Source: Aestuariivivens sediminicola (GTDB taxonomy: Bacteria > Bacteroidota > Bacteroidia > Flavobacteriales > Flavobacteriaceae). From it: a stretch of DNA of 64,000 nt. The position numbers and the translations under genes are program-made. The notes beneath the pieces were generated by a model, which was not told the origin of the DNA, made no database searches, and was given only the letters and a program-made list of their open reading frames with translations. Location of the stretch: positions 124,001-188,000 of the forward strand of contig NZ_JAKMCM010000006.1 of the NCBI RefSeq assembly GCF_022662015.1. Direction: 5' to 3'. The first letter of the stretch is position 1. Every line of letters starts with the position of its first letter. Shown one piece after another: positions 1-11,964 of this stretch.

Positions 1-1332
1 GAACCAACTGGCAAGAATGGGATTGAAATTACCGTTTTTAGCACTGTTTGTGGCAAATATCCCTATGAAATGATAGGTTAAAAATAGAAGTATGGCCACC
101 ACCATGGGAAGTCCAATACCACCCTTACGGATCAGGGCACCAAGCGGAGCACCAACAAAGAATAATATGATACATGCAAATCCCAGCGCTAGCTTTTCGT
201 GATAGGAGACAATGTGTTTCTTGTAAATGACATTTTCATTTTTAACAAAGGTCTCTTTGGAGGCAATGATCTGCTTTGTACTATTTACAGAGTTATAGGC
301 CGTGGTGACGATCTGATTCTTAGCCTTGGTATCGAATACGTCTAAGAACGACCCTTCTGAAAGACTGTCCGTTTCCATTGGCATATTCGTTTCCTTTTTT
401 ACTGATGCTTTATCGGCAAAGGAGGTGTTCCCTAAATTCTGTATGCTGGAACGCTGGTAAAGTGTTTTGGAAAAGGCATCCAGTTCAGCCTGTCGCTTGT
501 TGGACAGGGAGTCCATGGCCTTATCCAATCCACTTAGGTTAAGCATATTATACTTATCGGAATAGGATTTGTCATCGATATCAACATCATTTAATTCGGA
601 TAGATCAATATTTATGATATATTTTTCAAAAGTGCTCTTTGCAAATGGATGTCTTTTTCGTGCTGCCGCCTTTTTGGGTGTAATGTCATTATAATAATTA
701 CCATCGGTCAGAATAAGTTTTAAAACCTTTGAAGTCTCTTTACCTATGAAAACACCTTTTTTGGATTTGATAAAGGTGGAATTCTTACGGCCATTGTTTC
801 CCTTGATGTGGATAACCACATCTTCAAGGTGGTTGTCGTCCGTTTTTTCTGCAAATTTTATATTGTAATTTCCAACAGGATTAAACTGACCCTCAGCCAG
901 AAGCATTGCCGGTTTTAGCTTTGCAATGTTCTTACGCAAATTATAGGAGTTGAACTCAGCCCATGGAATAACGTTGTTCGCAAACAAAAACGTCGTGAAT
1001 CCCAGAATAACAATAAAAATGCTTAAGCCGGACATGGCACGCTGCAAAGAGATGCCTGTAGACTTCATGGCGGCGAATTCGTAATTTTCTGCAAAATTAC
1101 CAAAGACCATAATCGATGATAACAATATGGTCAGTGGTAAGACCAAAGGAATGAGTTTAGGAAGAAAGTAAAATATAAATTTTACGATCACAATCAAGTC
1201 CAAATCCTTACCAGCCAGCTCCTTTATATACAACCAAATGGTCTGTAAAATGAAAATGAGTATAAGAATTAAAAATACACTGATGAAGGTCTTAAGGTAG
1301 GTGGTTAATATGTAACGATCCAATATTTTCAC
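1..1332 (-). CDS. LptF/LptG family (YjgP/YjgQ) LPS export permease, 3' end cut by window edge
   Basis: Inner-membrane permease of the LptB2FG ABC exporter, which pulls lipopolysaccharide out of the inner membrane toward LptC/A/D. My reading of the minus strand starts at GTG (1332-1330) with VKILDRYILTTYLKTF, the usual N-terminus of this family, then hydrophobic helices and the coupling-helix signature ENYEFAAMKSTGISLQRAM. A long polar periplasmic segment follows, and C-terminal helices (LPMVVAILLFLTYHFIGIF) are visible near position 100. 444 codons are in the window and only a short C-terminal tail should be missing. The start is 8 nt after the lolA stop, so lolA and this gene are probably co-transcribed. 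I cannot separate LptF from LptG. Confidence 0.9.
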   Translation of the reverse strand, partial: MKILDRYILTTYLKTFISVFLILILIFILQTIWLYIKELAGKDLDLIVIVKFIFYFLPKLIPLVLPLTILLSSIMVFGNFAENYEFAAMKSTGISLQRAMSGLSIFIVILGFTTFLFANNVIPWAEFNSYNLRKNIAKLKPAMLLAEGQFNPVGNYNIKFAEKTDDNHLEDVVIHIKGNNGRKNSTFIKSKKGVFIGKETSKVLKLILTDGNYYNDITPKKAAARKRHPFAKSTFEKYIINIDLSELNDVDIDDKSYSDKYNMLNLSGLDKAMDSLSNKRQAELDAFSKTLYQRSSIQNLGNTSFADKASVKKETNMPMETDSLSEGSFLDVFDTKAKNQIVTTAYNSVNSTKQIIASKETFVKNENVIYKKHIVSYHEKLALGFACIILFFVGAPLGALIRKGGIGLPMVVAILLFLTYHFIGIFATNSAKNGNFNPILASWF

Positions 1333-1340
1333 AACAAAAC

Positions 1341-1982
1341 CTAGTCTAATGTATTGATGTAATACTCTTTGTACTTTGAGGCATCAAAATTAAACAAGGT
1401 TTTTGAAATCGGTTCATCCGTTTTAAAAGAATTAACAGTTAGCGTTGTTTTGGTGCCGTTCTTACCCATTTGTATGAGATTATAAATGTGTTTTGTCTGG
1501 GCGTCGATACCTAATAAGATACTTTTAATTTCTGAATTGGAATCGATGGGTGTGAGTTTCACATATTGAATCTTTCTTCCTTTTACATTTTGTATGATAT
1601 CCATAGCATAGGTATACCCATCCTCGTAAAACGAAAGCATTTTACTAGGTGTTATACTGTCCTCATCGTCAATATCGACTGAAGAAATGGTGACCTCTTC
1701 ATCCTCAGGACTTATATTATATATCTTTTTACCATCGTAAATTCGTGTTATGCCCAGAATATTAAGAACATATTTATCGCCTTCCATAACAACATCACCG
1801 CGGGTTTCTTGCCTGACATTCTCCGCCGTGTTTTCTAAAACATATTTAAAATCGATTGAAATATTGGTGTATCCCTTGACTTTCTGAGAGACTTCTTTCA
1901 ACAGGCCCTTGGCATCATTGGTATTTTGAGAGTACATACTGAAAGGCACTGTAAGTAGTAAAAGGAGTATTAATTTTTTCAT
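1341..1982 (-). CDS. lolA: LolA-like outer-membrane lipoprotein carrier
   Basis: Periplasmic chaperone that would shuttle lipoproteins from the LolCDE exporter to the outer membrane. The protein of 213 aa begins with a signal peptide (MKKLILLLLLTVPFSMYSQ) followed by a mature domain of alternating beta strands, with the GDVVMEGDKY and GKKIYNISPEDEE segments typical of Bacteroidota LolA. I chose the ATG at 1982 because it directly precedes the signal peptide. An upstream ATG at 1997 would add five residues and overlap the ftsK stop. It lies directly downstream of ftsK and upstream of the LPS permease, which puts it in an envelope-biogenesis operon. Confidence 0.85.
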   Translation of the reverse strand: MKKLILLLLLTVPFSMYSQNTNDAKGLLKEVSQKVKGYTNISIDFKYVLENTAENVRQETRGDVVMEGDKYVLNILGITRIYDGKKIYNISPEDEEVTISSVDIDDEDSITPSKMLSFYEDGYTYAMDIIQNVKGRKIQYVKLTPIDSNSEIKSILLGIDAQTKHIYNLIQMGKNGTKTTLTVNSFKTDEPISKTLFNFDASKYKEYYINTLD

Positions 1983-1986
1983 TTCT

Positions 1987-4389
1987 TTAAAGTTCATTTT
2001 CTAAAAGATTATCCAATGCAGCTAAATCAGGGACGAGAACCTGTCTTGCCTTGCTGCCTTCAAAGGGTCCTACAATACCGGCAGCTTCCAGTTGATCAAT
2101 AAGTCTGCCCGCCCTGTTATATCCCAGTTTTAACTTCCGCTGTAACAACGAAGCCGATCCTTGCTGTGCGTTCACGATAACAATGGCAGCCTCTTTAAAT
2201 AGCTGATCTCTGTCCTCTATGTCTATATCAAGACCTGTGCCACTTTCCTCCCCGACATACTCGGGAAGCAAATAGGCTTCCGGATAGGCCTTTTGAGCAC
2301 CAATGTAGTCTGTAAGACGTTCAATCTCAGGGGTATCTACAAAAGCACATTGCAATCGTATCAAGTCATTACCCTGGGTGTATAACATATCACCACGGCC
2401 AATAAGTTGATCGGCTCCGGAACCGTCTAAAATCGTCCTGGAGTCTATCTTCGAGGTCACCCTAAACGCTATACGTGCCGGGAAATTGGCCTTTATAATC
2501 CCTGTAATGACATTCACCGATGGACGCTGGGTCGCAATGATAAGGTGAATACCAATGGCCCTTGCCAATTGTGCCAGACGCGCTATAGGCGTTTCTACTT
2601 CCTTTCCCGTTGTCATGATCAAATCCGCAAATTCGTCGACAACTAAAACAATGTATGGCAAAAATCGATGGCCGTCGTTAGGATTCAATTTGCGCGCCTT
2701 GAATTTCGCATTGTACTCGGCAATGTTTCTGCACATCGCGTTTTTGAGTAACTCATAGCGATTGTCCATCTCTATACATAACGAATTAAGCGTATTTATG
2801 ACCTTGGTGTTCTCCGTTATGATGGCGTCTTCACTGTCCGGTAATTTGGCGAGATAATGGCGTTCAATTTTATTGAATAGGGTGAGTTCTACTTTTTTCG
2901 GGTCGACCAAGATGAATTTTACCTCCGCTGGATGCTTTTTATAGAGCAATGAAGTGAGAACAGCATTGAGCCCGACCGATTTTCCCTGCCCTGTGGCACC
3001 GGCCATCAATAAATGGGGCATTTTAGCCAGATCGACCACTAAGGTTTCATTGCTAATCGTTTTACCCAGGGCTATAGGTAACTGCATCTCAGAATTTTGA
3101 AATTTTTTAGAGGCGATTACGGATCTCATGGAAACCACGGTGGCATTTTTATTTGGGACCTCTATTCCAATGGTGCCTTTACCCGGAATGGGCGCTATGA
3201 TACGAATACCCAGCGCGGACAGTGATAAGGCGATATCGTCTTCTAAATTCTTTATTTTCGATATTCGAATTCCGGCTTCAGGTACAATTTCATAAAGCGT
3301 TACCGTAGGACCGATGGTAGCCTTAATACTGGCGATTCCGATCTTATAATTATTGAGTGTCTCAACAATTTTGTTTTTATTTTCTTCGAGCTCATCCTGG
3401 TTGATCTTTATGCCCTCAGTATCATATTTTTTGAGCAGATCCAAAGGTGGAAATTTATAATTGCCCAACTCCAGGGTAGGATCATAAAGGCCAAAGTTTT
3501 CGACAAGTTTATTGGCCAGGTTATCCGTTTCAGAGTGCTCCTCCTTGACATGTTCAACGGTGATCTCAATAGGCGAACTTCCGGGACTGTCATTATCGTC
3601 GCCATCAATCGCTTCTTCATCAGAACGATGTGCTTCCAGGGATGCTTTATTTTTATTTGAACTCTCATCATCTGAGAGCTTATCAGTGTTTACATCCAGT
3701 TCAAATGCCGATCGAATCGCCTCAGCTTCCTGGGATAGGTTATTATCCAGAGGAACCGTGGTGTCAGTGCCATCCATGTCATTAAATTCATGGGCTATGT
3801 TCTTTTTGGCGGATCTGAATAGTTTAGAAATGCTTTCAAATGTAATTTTAAATCGGATGGCTAAATACGTGATGAGCCCGAATAACAATAGGAGAACAAC
3901 ACCTATTTTACCCAAATAATCCTGTAAGAACATATTGATTTCGAAACCTATAGTGCCACCAAGAACGTCAATGTTATCGGCAAAGAAACCCAAAAGCGTT
4001 GCGGTCCATATAACGATTATAGTGCCCCAAAACCAATGTTTTCGAAGTTTGGATTTATTAATGTCCATGAGAACATAAACACCGGATAGAAATAGCAGCC
4101 CTGCAAACAGGAATGAGGCAATCCCAAATCCACGATGTATAAAAAAATCACTCAACCAGGCTCCTGTCTTGCTCAGCCAGTTCTCGGCTTTGGTATCTCG
4201 TGCCAGAAACTCAGTTACGGTACTTTGGTCGGCTTTACCTGTAAAGAAATAGGATACGAACGAAATGAATAATAAAATACCAAAAAGTACCAGAAAACTT
4301 CCAAAAACGAGCTTTTGCTGACTGGATAACTTAAAACGTGGTCTTTTAAGTTTTGCTCTTGGTGTTTTTTTTGATTTCGTTTTCGCCAT
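1987..4389 (-). CDS. ftsK: FtsK/SpoIIIE DNA translocase
   Basis: Septum-anchored hexameric ATPase that pumps chromosomal DNA during division and promotes dimer resolution at dif. The 800-aa protein has a basic N-terminus, about four membrane helices in residues 25-195, an acidic low-complexity linker (about 200-290), the FtsK alpha/beta motor with Walker A GATGQGKS near 463-470 and Walker B LVVDEFADL near 580, and a C-terminal gamma winged helix (about 735-800, KLGYNRAGRLIDQLEAAGIV) that reads KOPS sequences. Length and domain order are normal for Bacteroidota FtsK. It is followed by lolA with its stop only a few nucleotides from the lolA start. Confidence 0.97.
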   Translation of the reverse strand: MAKTKSKKTPRAKLKRPRFKLSSQQKLVFGSFLVLFGILLFISFVSYFFTGKADQSTVTEFLARDTKAENWLSKTGAWLSDFFIHRGFGIASFLFAGLLFLSGVYVLMDINKSKLRKHWFWGTIIVIWTATLLGFFADNIDVLGGTIGFEINMFLQDYLGKIGVVLLLLFGLITYLAIRFKITFESISKLFRSAKKNIAHEFNDMDGTDTTVPLDNNLSQEAEAIRSAFELDVNTDKLSDDESSNKNKASLEAHRSDEEAIDGDDNDSPGSSPIEITVEHVKEEHSETDNLANKLVENFGLYDPTLELGNYKFPPLDLLKKYDTEGIKINQDELEENKNKIVETLNNYKIGIASIKATIGPTVTLYEIVPEAGIRISKIKNLEDDIALSLSALGIRIIAPIPGKGTIGIEVPNKNATVVSMRSVIASKKFQNSEMQLPIALGKTISNETLVVDLAKMPHLLMAGATGQGKSVGLNAVLTSLLYKKHPAEVKFILVDPKKVELTLFNKIERHYLAKLPDSEDAIITENTKVINTLNSLCIEMDNRYELLKNAMCRNIAEYNAKFKARKLNPNDGHRFLPYIVLVVDEFADLIMTTGKEVETPIARLAQLARAIGIHLIIATQRPSVNVITGIIKANFPARIAFRVTSKIDSRTILDGSGADQLIGRGDMLYTQGNDLIRLQCAFVDTPEIERLTDYIGAQKAYPEAYLLPEYVGEESGTGLDIDIEDRDQLFKEAAIVIVNAQQGSASLLQRKLKLGYNRAGRLIDQLEAAGIVGPFEGSKARQVLVPDLAALDNLLENEL

Positions 4390-4494
4390 CGACGTATCAA
4401 TTCAAATTATGGTTACAACAGGTGTTCAGCAAAGTTGTTTTCAGAATGCAACAAAAATACAAATTACAAACGTTTATCCTAAGCGCGAAAGTAT

Positions 4495-4863
4495 TTAAAA
4501 AACTTTGGGTAAGTATATAATTAATCCGACTATTGATGCAAAAAATGCAGCAATAAATACGGCCCCTGCAGCAATATCTTTAATGAATCCTATTTTACTG
4601 TGAAATTCCGGATGTATAAAGTTGGCAACTTCTTCGATAGCCGTATTAACACCCTCAATACTTATAACTAAACCTATGGCCAGTATTTGCACCAGCCATT
4701 CGGTTTTAGATATATTAAAATAAAATCCGGCAATGGTAAGTAAAGCAGCCATAAGCACCTGCAGTTTGATGCTGGATTCTTTTCTTAAAAGTATCAAAGC
4801 ACCTCGACAGGCATACTTAATACTTTTTAACCGATTGACCAGGAAGGACTCTTTATTGGACAT
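4495..4863 (-). CDS. dgkA: diacylglycerol kinase family protein (DgkA-like)
   Basis: Small integral-membrane kinase that phosphorylates diacylglycerol or undecaprenol. The 122-aa protein has three hydrophobic helices, and it carries the family hallmarks EGVNTAIEEVANFI and KDIAAGAVFIAA, which contain the catalytic Glu and Asp/Asn residues. Length is typical. It starts 9 nt after the tpx stop, suggesting co-transcription with tpx. About 105 nt separate it from ftsK downstream. Undecaprenol kinase activity, as in Gram-positive relatives, cannot be excluded. Confidence 0.92.
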   Translation of the reverse strand: MSNKESFLVNRLKSIKYACRGALILLRKESSIKLQVLMAALLTIAGFYFNISKTEWLVQILAIGLVISIEGVNTAIEEVANFIHPEFHSKIGFIKDIAAGAVFIAAFFASIVGLIIYLPKVF

Positions 4864-4872
4864 TAATAGGCT

Positions 4873-5376
4873 TTAGGCACGCAATGCCTCTATTGCTGCA
4901 TCGTAATTCGGTTCTTCAACAACTTCCTGCACCTGTTCCGTGTAGAGAATGGTTCCGTCTTCATCTAAAATGATAATAGATCGGGCTAAAAGGCCGCGAA
5001 TAGGTCCGTCGATATAGGTTAGATTATAAGCTTCACCAAAATTACCATCGCGAAAATCCGAAAGCACTTCTACATTGTCAATCCCTTCCGCGCCACAAAA
5101 TCGTGACATGGCAAATGGTAAATCCTTTGAAATGCATAAAATTTTCGTGTTTGGCAGTTCGCTTGCCTTTTTGTTAAAGGCCCTGACAGAGGCAGCGCAA
5201 GTGCCTGTATCAATGCTGTGAAATATGTTCATGATAACCCGATGTCCCTTGTAATCACTCAAGGTTTTATCTGATAAATCGGAGGCAGCTAATTCAAAAT
5301 CAGGTGCTTTCTCACCAACCTGTGGTAAATCTCCTTTCGAGTGAATTGTATTTCCTTTTAAAGATAATATTGCCAT
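4873..5376 (-). CDS. tpx: thiol peroxidase (atypical 2-Cys peroxiredoxin)
   Basis: Thioredoxin-dependent peroxidase that reduces H2O2 and alkyl hydroperoxides. In the 167-aa protein the peroxidatic cysteine is C60 in HSIDTGTCAASVR and the resolving cysteine is C94 in MSRFCGAEGI, the spacing expected for Tpx; an extra Cys lies at 81. Thioredoxin fold and length are normal. It is divergent from katG across about 200 bp of AT-rich sequence, so both peroxide-defence genes may answer to one regulator. I could not identify a clear OxyR or PerR site there. Confidence 0.97.
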   Translation of the reverse strand: MAILSLKGNTIHSKGDLPQVGEKAPDFELAASDLSDKTLSDYKGHRVIMNIFHSIDTGTCAASVRAFNKKASELPNTKILCISKDLPFAMSRFCGAEGIDNVEVLSDFRDGNFGEAYNLTYIDGPIRGLLARSIIILDEDGTILYTEQVQEVVEEPNYDAAIEALRA

Positions 5377-5537
5377 TTTTATTTAGGTTTTGTTTTAGGT
5401 CTTAAAAATAAGAATATTAAATTGTTTGGAGTTTGAAATTTTAAATTTATTTCGAAAGTTAGGGGTAATAAGTTTTATCAATTTTGATATAATTTATTAG
5501 AATATCATTTAAAATTTCTTAAATTAATAATTGTTAA

Positions 5538-7757
<2,220 letters not shown>

Positions 7758-7841
7758 TTATAGCGAAGATGCTAATTTAGAATTCTTATTGATACCCTAA
7801 TTTTTAAGTAAGATTTGGGGTTCTAAATTCTGATTAATGCA

Positions 7842-7877
7842 AAAGCCTGTTGGAATGCCCAACAGGCTTTCTCTTTA
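7842..7877 (+). terminator. intrinsic terminator after katG
   Basis: Perfect 12-bp inverted repeat, AAAGCCTGTTGG at 7842-7853 and CCAACAGGCTTT at 7859-7870, with a 5-nt loop and a T-rich tail. It lies 84 nt after the katG stop. The A-run on the left arm is short, so it works best for the plus strand but might also stop minus-strand transcripts from nhaC. Confidence 0.85.
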
Positions 7878-8049
7878 TTTTTATGTCAAAATTGAATTTT
7901 GTGTTCATCGCTGTAATAGTTCATCAATACCTTGTTCTGTTGCTCACATTATAAACTTCCGTTGTTAGGATCGACGCGGAACACTAAGGCTTTTTCTTTA
8001 ACGAACTGCAACCTAACCGCAATATTACTATGAACGAGGTGTTGACAAT

Positions 8050-9522
8050 TTAACCGCCTTTCGAGCTTAATTGTTTTATTTTGATGTTAAGAGCCGCAAA
8101 AAATAAAGTAGTGAACGGACTTAGCCAATTAAATATTGCATAAACGAAGTATTCGGCTACACCCACACCTAAAACACCGGACTGATAGGCACCGCAGGTA
8201 TTCCAGGGAATTAATACCGAGGTTACCGTACCCGAATCCTCCAGTGTCCGACTTAAATTTTGTGGTGCCAATCCTCGGTCGTCAAATGCGTTCTTAAACA
8301 TTTTACCAGGAATTACTATTGCCAAATATTGGTCGGAAGCAATTACATTTAAACCTAAACAGCTCACAACAGTACTGGCAAACAAACCAAATACGGTGGT
8401 AGCCACTGAAAGCAGGGCCCTAGTAACCCTCGCGAGGGCACCAATTCCATCCATAATACCCCCGAAAATCATGGCACTAATGATGAGGTAAATGGTCCAG
8501 AGCATACCCGCCATACCTCCCGAGGTAAAGAGCTCGTTTAAACTTTCATTTTCAGTACTAATCTGAGTATCTCTAATCACCGATGCAAATACGGCAAAAA
8601 GTTTTGAATCGTGCAGTTCATTTAGAACGGATGATTGAAAGATAAATGCAAAAATTGCTGCAAATACCACTCCTACAGCAAGTGCAACCAAAGGTTTGGT
8701 CTTCATTAATATTAAAGCAATAACGGCTATGGGAACCAAAAATAGCCAAGGGGTAATATTGAAAGCCGCATCAATTGACCCCAATAAATTACTTAAGTCT
8801 GTACTTCCTGTGGTATCTATGGTGGTGCTCAATATAGCAAATGCAACCAATGTAATGAGTATGGATGGTACGGTCGTGATAGTCATATATCGGATATGCG
8901 TAAAAAGGTCGGTTCCCGCAATGGCAGGAGCTAAATTGGTCGTGTCACTCAAAGGTGACATCTTATCCCCAAAATAGGCTCCCGAAATGACCGCCCCCGC
9001 AATCATACCGGTATGAATACCCAGGGCAGTTCCAATGCCAATCAAGGCAATGCCCACCGTGGCAGAGGTAGTCCATGAACTTCCTGTGGCTATGGAAATT
9101 AGGGCGCAGATCACCACACATGCAGGTAAAAAGATGGCCGGGCTCAACACCTGTAGGCCATAATAGACCATAGCCGGGATTACACCACTAACCAGCCAGG
9201 TTCCCGCCAGGGCACCTACAAGCAATAATATCATTACAGGAATAAAAATACTTTTTAAATTCTCGTAAATTTCAGTTAACATACTGAACAAAGGAACCTT
9301 ATTGAAAAATCCTACGATCGCTGCGATCAATCCTCCAATTAAAAGTATGAATTGATTTGAGTAATCGCCCAGCATTGCACCATCTTCGAACTGGATGTTG
9401 TAAAACAGTAAACCCATTAAAATGATAACAGGGACCAGCGCTTCCCAAATGTTTAACTCTTTATTTTCAATTATATTCTGATCGTCGACTTTAATTTTGG
9501 AAAGGTTGCTGTTATCTTTCAT
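8050..9522 (-). CDS. nhaC: NhaC family Na+/H+ antiporter
   Basis: Integral-membrane sodium/proton (possibly malate/lactate-coupled) antiporter for ion and pH homeostasis. From the chosen start (MKDNSNLSKIKV) it has 490 aa and about a dozen hydrophobic helices. Family-typical segments include TGSSWTTSATVGIALIGIG, SGAYFGDKMSPLSDTTNLA and LIPWNTCGAYQSGVLG. An in-frame upstream ATG at 9576 would add 18 residues but runs into the probable promoter of the divergent hydrolase gene. No partner gene is present. The 290 bp between it and katG carry only the terminator and no gene I can support. Confidence 0.93.
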   Translation of the reverse strand: MKDNSNLSKIKVDDQNIIENKELNIWEALVPVIILMGLLFYNIQFEDGAMLGDYSNQFILLIGGLIAAIVGFFNKVPLFSMLTEIYENLKSIFIPVMILLLVGALAGTWLVSGVIPAMVYYGLQVLSPAIFLPACVVICALISIATGSSWTTSATVGIALIGIGTALGIHTGMIAGAVISGAYFGDKMSPLSDTTNLAPAIAGTDLFTHIRYMTITTVPSILITLVAFAILSTTIDTTGSTDLSNLLGSIDAAFNITPWLFLVPIAVIALILMKTKPLVALAVGVVFAAIFAFIFQSSVLNELHDSKLFAVFASVIRDTQISTENESLNELFTSGGMAGMLWTIYLIISAMIFGGIMDGIGALARVTRALLSVATTVFGLFASTVVSCLGLNVIASDQYLAIVIPGKMFKNAFDDRGLAPQNLSRTLEDSGTVTSVLIPWNTCGAYQSGVLGVGVAEYFVYAIFNWLSPFTTLFFAALNIKIKQLSSKGG

Positions 9523-9594
9523 GTAACTCGTGAAGTTTAAAGACGTAATGTTACGATTTTCATATTTGCTATGCAAATGAATGTGTATTGTGCT

Positions 9595-9602
9595 TACCTT
9601 TG
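9595..9602 (+). promoter_or_regulatory. candidate Bacteroidota -7 promoter box
   Basis: TACCTTTG matches the Bacteroidota sigma-A -7 consensus TAnnTTTG, and lies 19 nt before the ATG at 9622 of the membrane hydrolase gene. A TTTG occurs upstream but about 26 nt away, longer than the usual -33/-7 spacing, so only the -7 box is supported. Its position argues for the start at 9622 rather than the in-frame ATG at 9571. Confidence 0.4.
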
Positions 9603-9621
9603 TTGGTTTAAATTATGGTAT

Positions 9622-10644
9622 ATGGATTCGCTTACACAAATCGTATTAGGTGCAGCTTGTGGAGAAGCAGTTTTAGGTAAAAAAATTGGTAATAGAGCTA
9701 TGCTGTTTGGCGCTATCGGAGGGACCATTCCGGACTTAGATGTCTATGTTGGTAGCCTAATATACGGTAATGCCATTGACAGTATGCTATTTCATCGCGG
9801 ATTCATGCATTCATTCGTCTTTGCTTTTATTGCTGCCTTTCTTTTGGGATGGTTAATCTACAGGCTGTATAACACAGGGAGACGGTTTGGGACAACAACT
9901 CAGAAAGACTGGACCCACCTGTTTTTGTGGGCCTTGATCACCCATCCAATATTAGACTCCTTTACGCCCTATGGCACCGTACTATTTGCTCCATTTTCCA
10001 ATTATAGGGTGGCATTTAACAACATAGCGGTGGTGGATCCGTTTTACACAATTCCTTTTCTGATATTTCTTTTGATCGCCATGTTTTTCAAAAGAACTTC
10101 AAAACGTAGAAGATTATTCCTATGGTGGGGTATTGGTATAAGTTCATGTTATATGCTGTTTACTATCGGGAATAAGGTGTACATAGATCATATCTTCAAA
10201 GCATCCCTGAGTTATAATAGTATTGAATATAAACGCTTTATGGTTCAGCCGTCAATTTTTTCAAACATCCTGTGGTATGGCATTGCAGAAACTGATACCG
10301 CTTATACGGTGGGACAGTATTCGTTGATGGATAGAGGAAACCGTTTTTTAAATTTTGTCGATCTCCCGAAGCAAAGGGATTTAAAACCTTCAGCATATAC
10401 TGATATCAACAATTTAGCCTGGTTTAGTGATGGGTATTACAGTGTTTACAAAATTAGTGATAGTACCTATCAGTATAATGACTTAAGATATCCTTTACTC
10501 GATACGACTGATCCTAATTCTTCTGTCTTTTCCTTTAAGCTTTATCGCGACAATGGCCGTTTAAACATGAAGCCTTTTGAGCGTAATACGGAAAAAATAA
10601 ATGTGGCTATTCAATCCATTTGGGAGCGTGCAAAAGGAATATAA
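9622..10644 (+). CDS. YdjM-like metal-dependent hydrolase, membrane protein (DUF457 family)
   Basis: Member of the inner-membrane metal-dependent hydrolase family related to E. coli YdjM; the substrate is unknown. From the ATG at 9622 it has 340 aa and starts MDSLTQIVLGAACGEAVLG, the canonical N-terminus. Conserved segments are GGTIPDLDVY, LFHRGFMHSFVF and ALITHPILDSFTPYGT, which carry the His/Asp metal-binding residues, with several membrane helices. The C-terminal third is soluble and less conserved. It is divergent from nhaC and convergent with the PLP enzyme gene, whose stop is 3 nt away. Confidence 0.88.
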   Translation: MDSLTQIVLGAACGEAVLGKKIGNRAMLFGAIGGTIPDLDVYVGSLIYGNAIDSMLFHRGFMHSFVFAFIAAFLLGWLIYRLYNTGRRFGTTTQKDWTHLFLWALITHPILDSFTPYGTVLFAPFSNYRVAFNNIAVVDPFYTIPFLIFLLIAMFFKRTSKRRRLFLWWGIGISSCYMLFTIGNKVYIDHIFKASLSYNSIEYKRFMVQPSIFSNILWYGIAETDTAYTVGQYSLMDRGNRFLNFVDLPKQRDLKPSAYTDINNLAWFSDGYYSVYKISDSTYQYNDLRYPLLDTTDPNSSVFSFKLYRDNGRLNMKPFERNTEKINVAIQSIWERAKGI

Positions 10645-10647
10645 AAT

Positions 10648-11880
10648 TTAAAGGGTTAGGCCTAACTTCTCTGGACGTGGTTTGAGAATGTTTAACTCCA
10701 TCATACATTCGTGCATCATCTTATAGGTGCGCTCTATGTCGGCATCCAATCCAATGGAAAAACGAATCAGTCCGTCACTTAATCCCATCAATTTTTGTTC
10801 ATCTTCGGGGATTTCAGAGGACGTAGAGGTTCCCGGTGCACTGAATAGCGTTTTATAAAACCCTAAACTTACAGCGAGATAACCAAGGTTTCTGTGTTGC
10901 ATAAGTTCCATGAGTTTATTGGCATTCTCGATCGAACCCACATCGATGGTAAGCATGCCACCAAAGCCATATTGTTCGTTCATCATGCGCTTATATAAAT
11001 GATGCGAGGGATGAGATTCCAAACCTGGGTAAACCGTTTTCAATCCATCGGCTTCAAATTTTTTAGCCAGATACATGGCATTGTTACTGTGCTGTTGCAT
11101 TCGAATGTGAAGTGTTCTCAGGTTTTTTAGAATGGAAGCCGCCCGCAAACTATCCATAGTAGATCCGAGTAACATCGACGCACCATCGTTAACATTGCGC
11201 AAATGGTTTATTAACTCTTGTGTTCCGCAAACCACACCTCCAACGGTATCGCTGGATCCATTTATGAATTTTGTAAGGCTGTGCACCACCACATCGGCTC
11301 CTAACTTGGCAGGTGAAATGGATAAAGGGGAAAAGGTGTTGTCTACAATAAGCGCGATCTGATATTTCTTGGCGACTTTCGAAAGGCCCTTTATATCGGC
11401 GATTTCCAATAATGGATTACTAACCGATTCACAAAATAGGACTTTGGTCTTTTCGGTGATGGCGTTTTCGACCTGTTCCAGATTGGTTATGTCAACAAAT
11501 GTGGTTGAAATATTAAACCTGGGGGTGAAGTTTTTTAAAAAGGCATAGGTCCCGCCATAAATAGTTCTGCTCGATACCACATGGTCGCCGGAGCTACAAA
11601 GCTGCAAGAGCACTGAAGTAATGGCTCCCATACCCGAGGCTGCAACATTGGCAGTTTCAGTACCTTCCATGGCCGCAAGGGCCTCCCCGAGGTATAAATT
11701 AGAAGGTGATGAATGACGAGAATACAAATAACATCCATCGGCATTCCCCTCAAAGGTATCGAACATCTTCTTTGCCGATAAAAAGGTATATGTTGATGAA
11801 TCGGATATGGAAGGGTTAACCCCACCAAATTCACCGAAATACTGTAAATCCTGAATGTTGTTTGCGGGTTTAAAAGCCAT
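10648..11880 (-). CDS. PLP-dependent trans-sulfuration enzyme (methionine gamma-lyase / cystathionine lyase type)
   Basis: Cys/Met-metabolism PLP enzyme of 410 aa. The PLP lysine is K204 in VVHSLTKFINGSSD. Other family features are YSRHSSPSNLYLGEALAAME, TIYGGTYAFLKNF and the phosphate-binding SGMGAITS. The start MAFKPANNIQDLQYFGEFGG at 11880 is the conserved one; an upstream in-frame ATG at 11934 would add hydrophobic residues of low plausibility. It is divergent from an Lrp/AsnC gene, an arrangement in which the regulator usually controls the amino-acid-degrading enzyme. Methionine gamma-lyase is my first choice; cystathionine gamma-lyase or a homocysteine enzyme are alternatives. Confidence 0.88.
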   Translation of the reverse strand: MAFKPANNIQDLQYFGEFGGVNPSISDSSTYTFLSAKKMFDTFEGNADGCYLYSRHSSPSNLYLGEALAAMEGTETANVAASGMGAITSVLLQLCSSGDHVVSSRTIYGGTYAFLKNFTPRFNISTTFVDITNLEQVENAITEKTKVLFCESVSNPLLEIADIKGLSKVAKKYQIALIVDNTFSPLSISPAKLGADVVVHSLTKFINGSSDTVGGVVCGTQELINHLRNVNDGASMLLGSTMDSLRAASILKNLRTLHIRMQQHSNNAMYLAKKFEADGLKTVYPGLESHPSHHLYKRMMNEQYGFGGMLTIDVGSIENANKLMELMQHRNLGYLAVSLGFYKTLFSAPGTSTSSEIPEDEQKLMGLSDGLIRFSIGLDADIERTYKMMHECMMELNILKPRPEKLGLTL

Positions 11881-11964
11881 GATGATTATTTTTAAGTATA
11901 GTGCAAATTTCGAATAAAACAGAATAAAAATCAATATTATTATATAACTATAGAAAATAAAACT

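Noticed and set aside
3512-3919. 135-codon plus-strand ORF inside ftsK
   Set aside because: It is the antisense of the acidic ftsK linker, with Ser/Leu-rich content caused by reverse-complement codons. ftsK is clearly the real gene.
7949-8049. Open minus-strand frame after nhaC (NIAVRLQFVKEKALVFRVDP...) that could be a gene remnant
   Set aside because: It lacks a start codon, its upstream part overlaps the nhaC end, and it is only about 45 codons between stops. It reads like coding sequence, but I cannot support a gene or a parent family.
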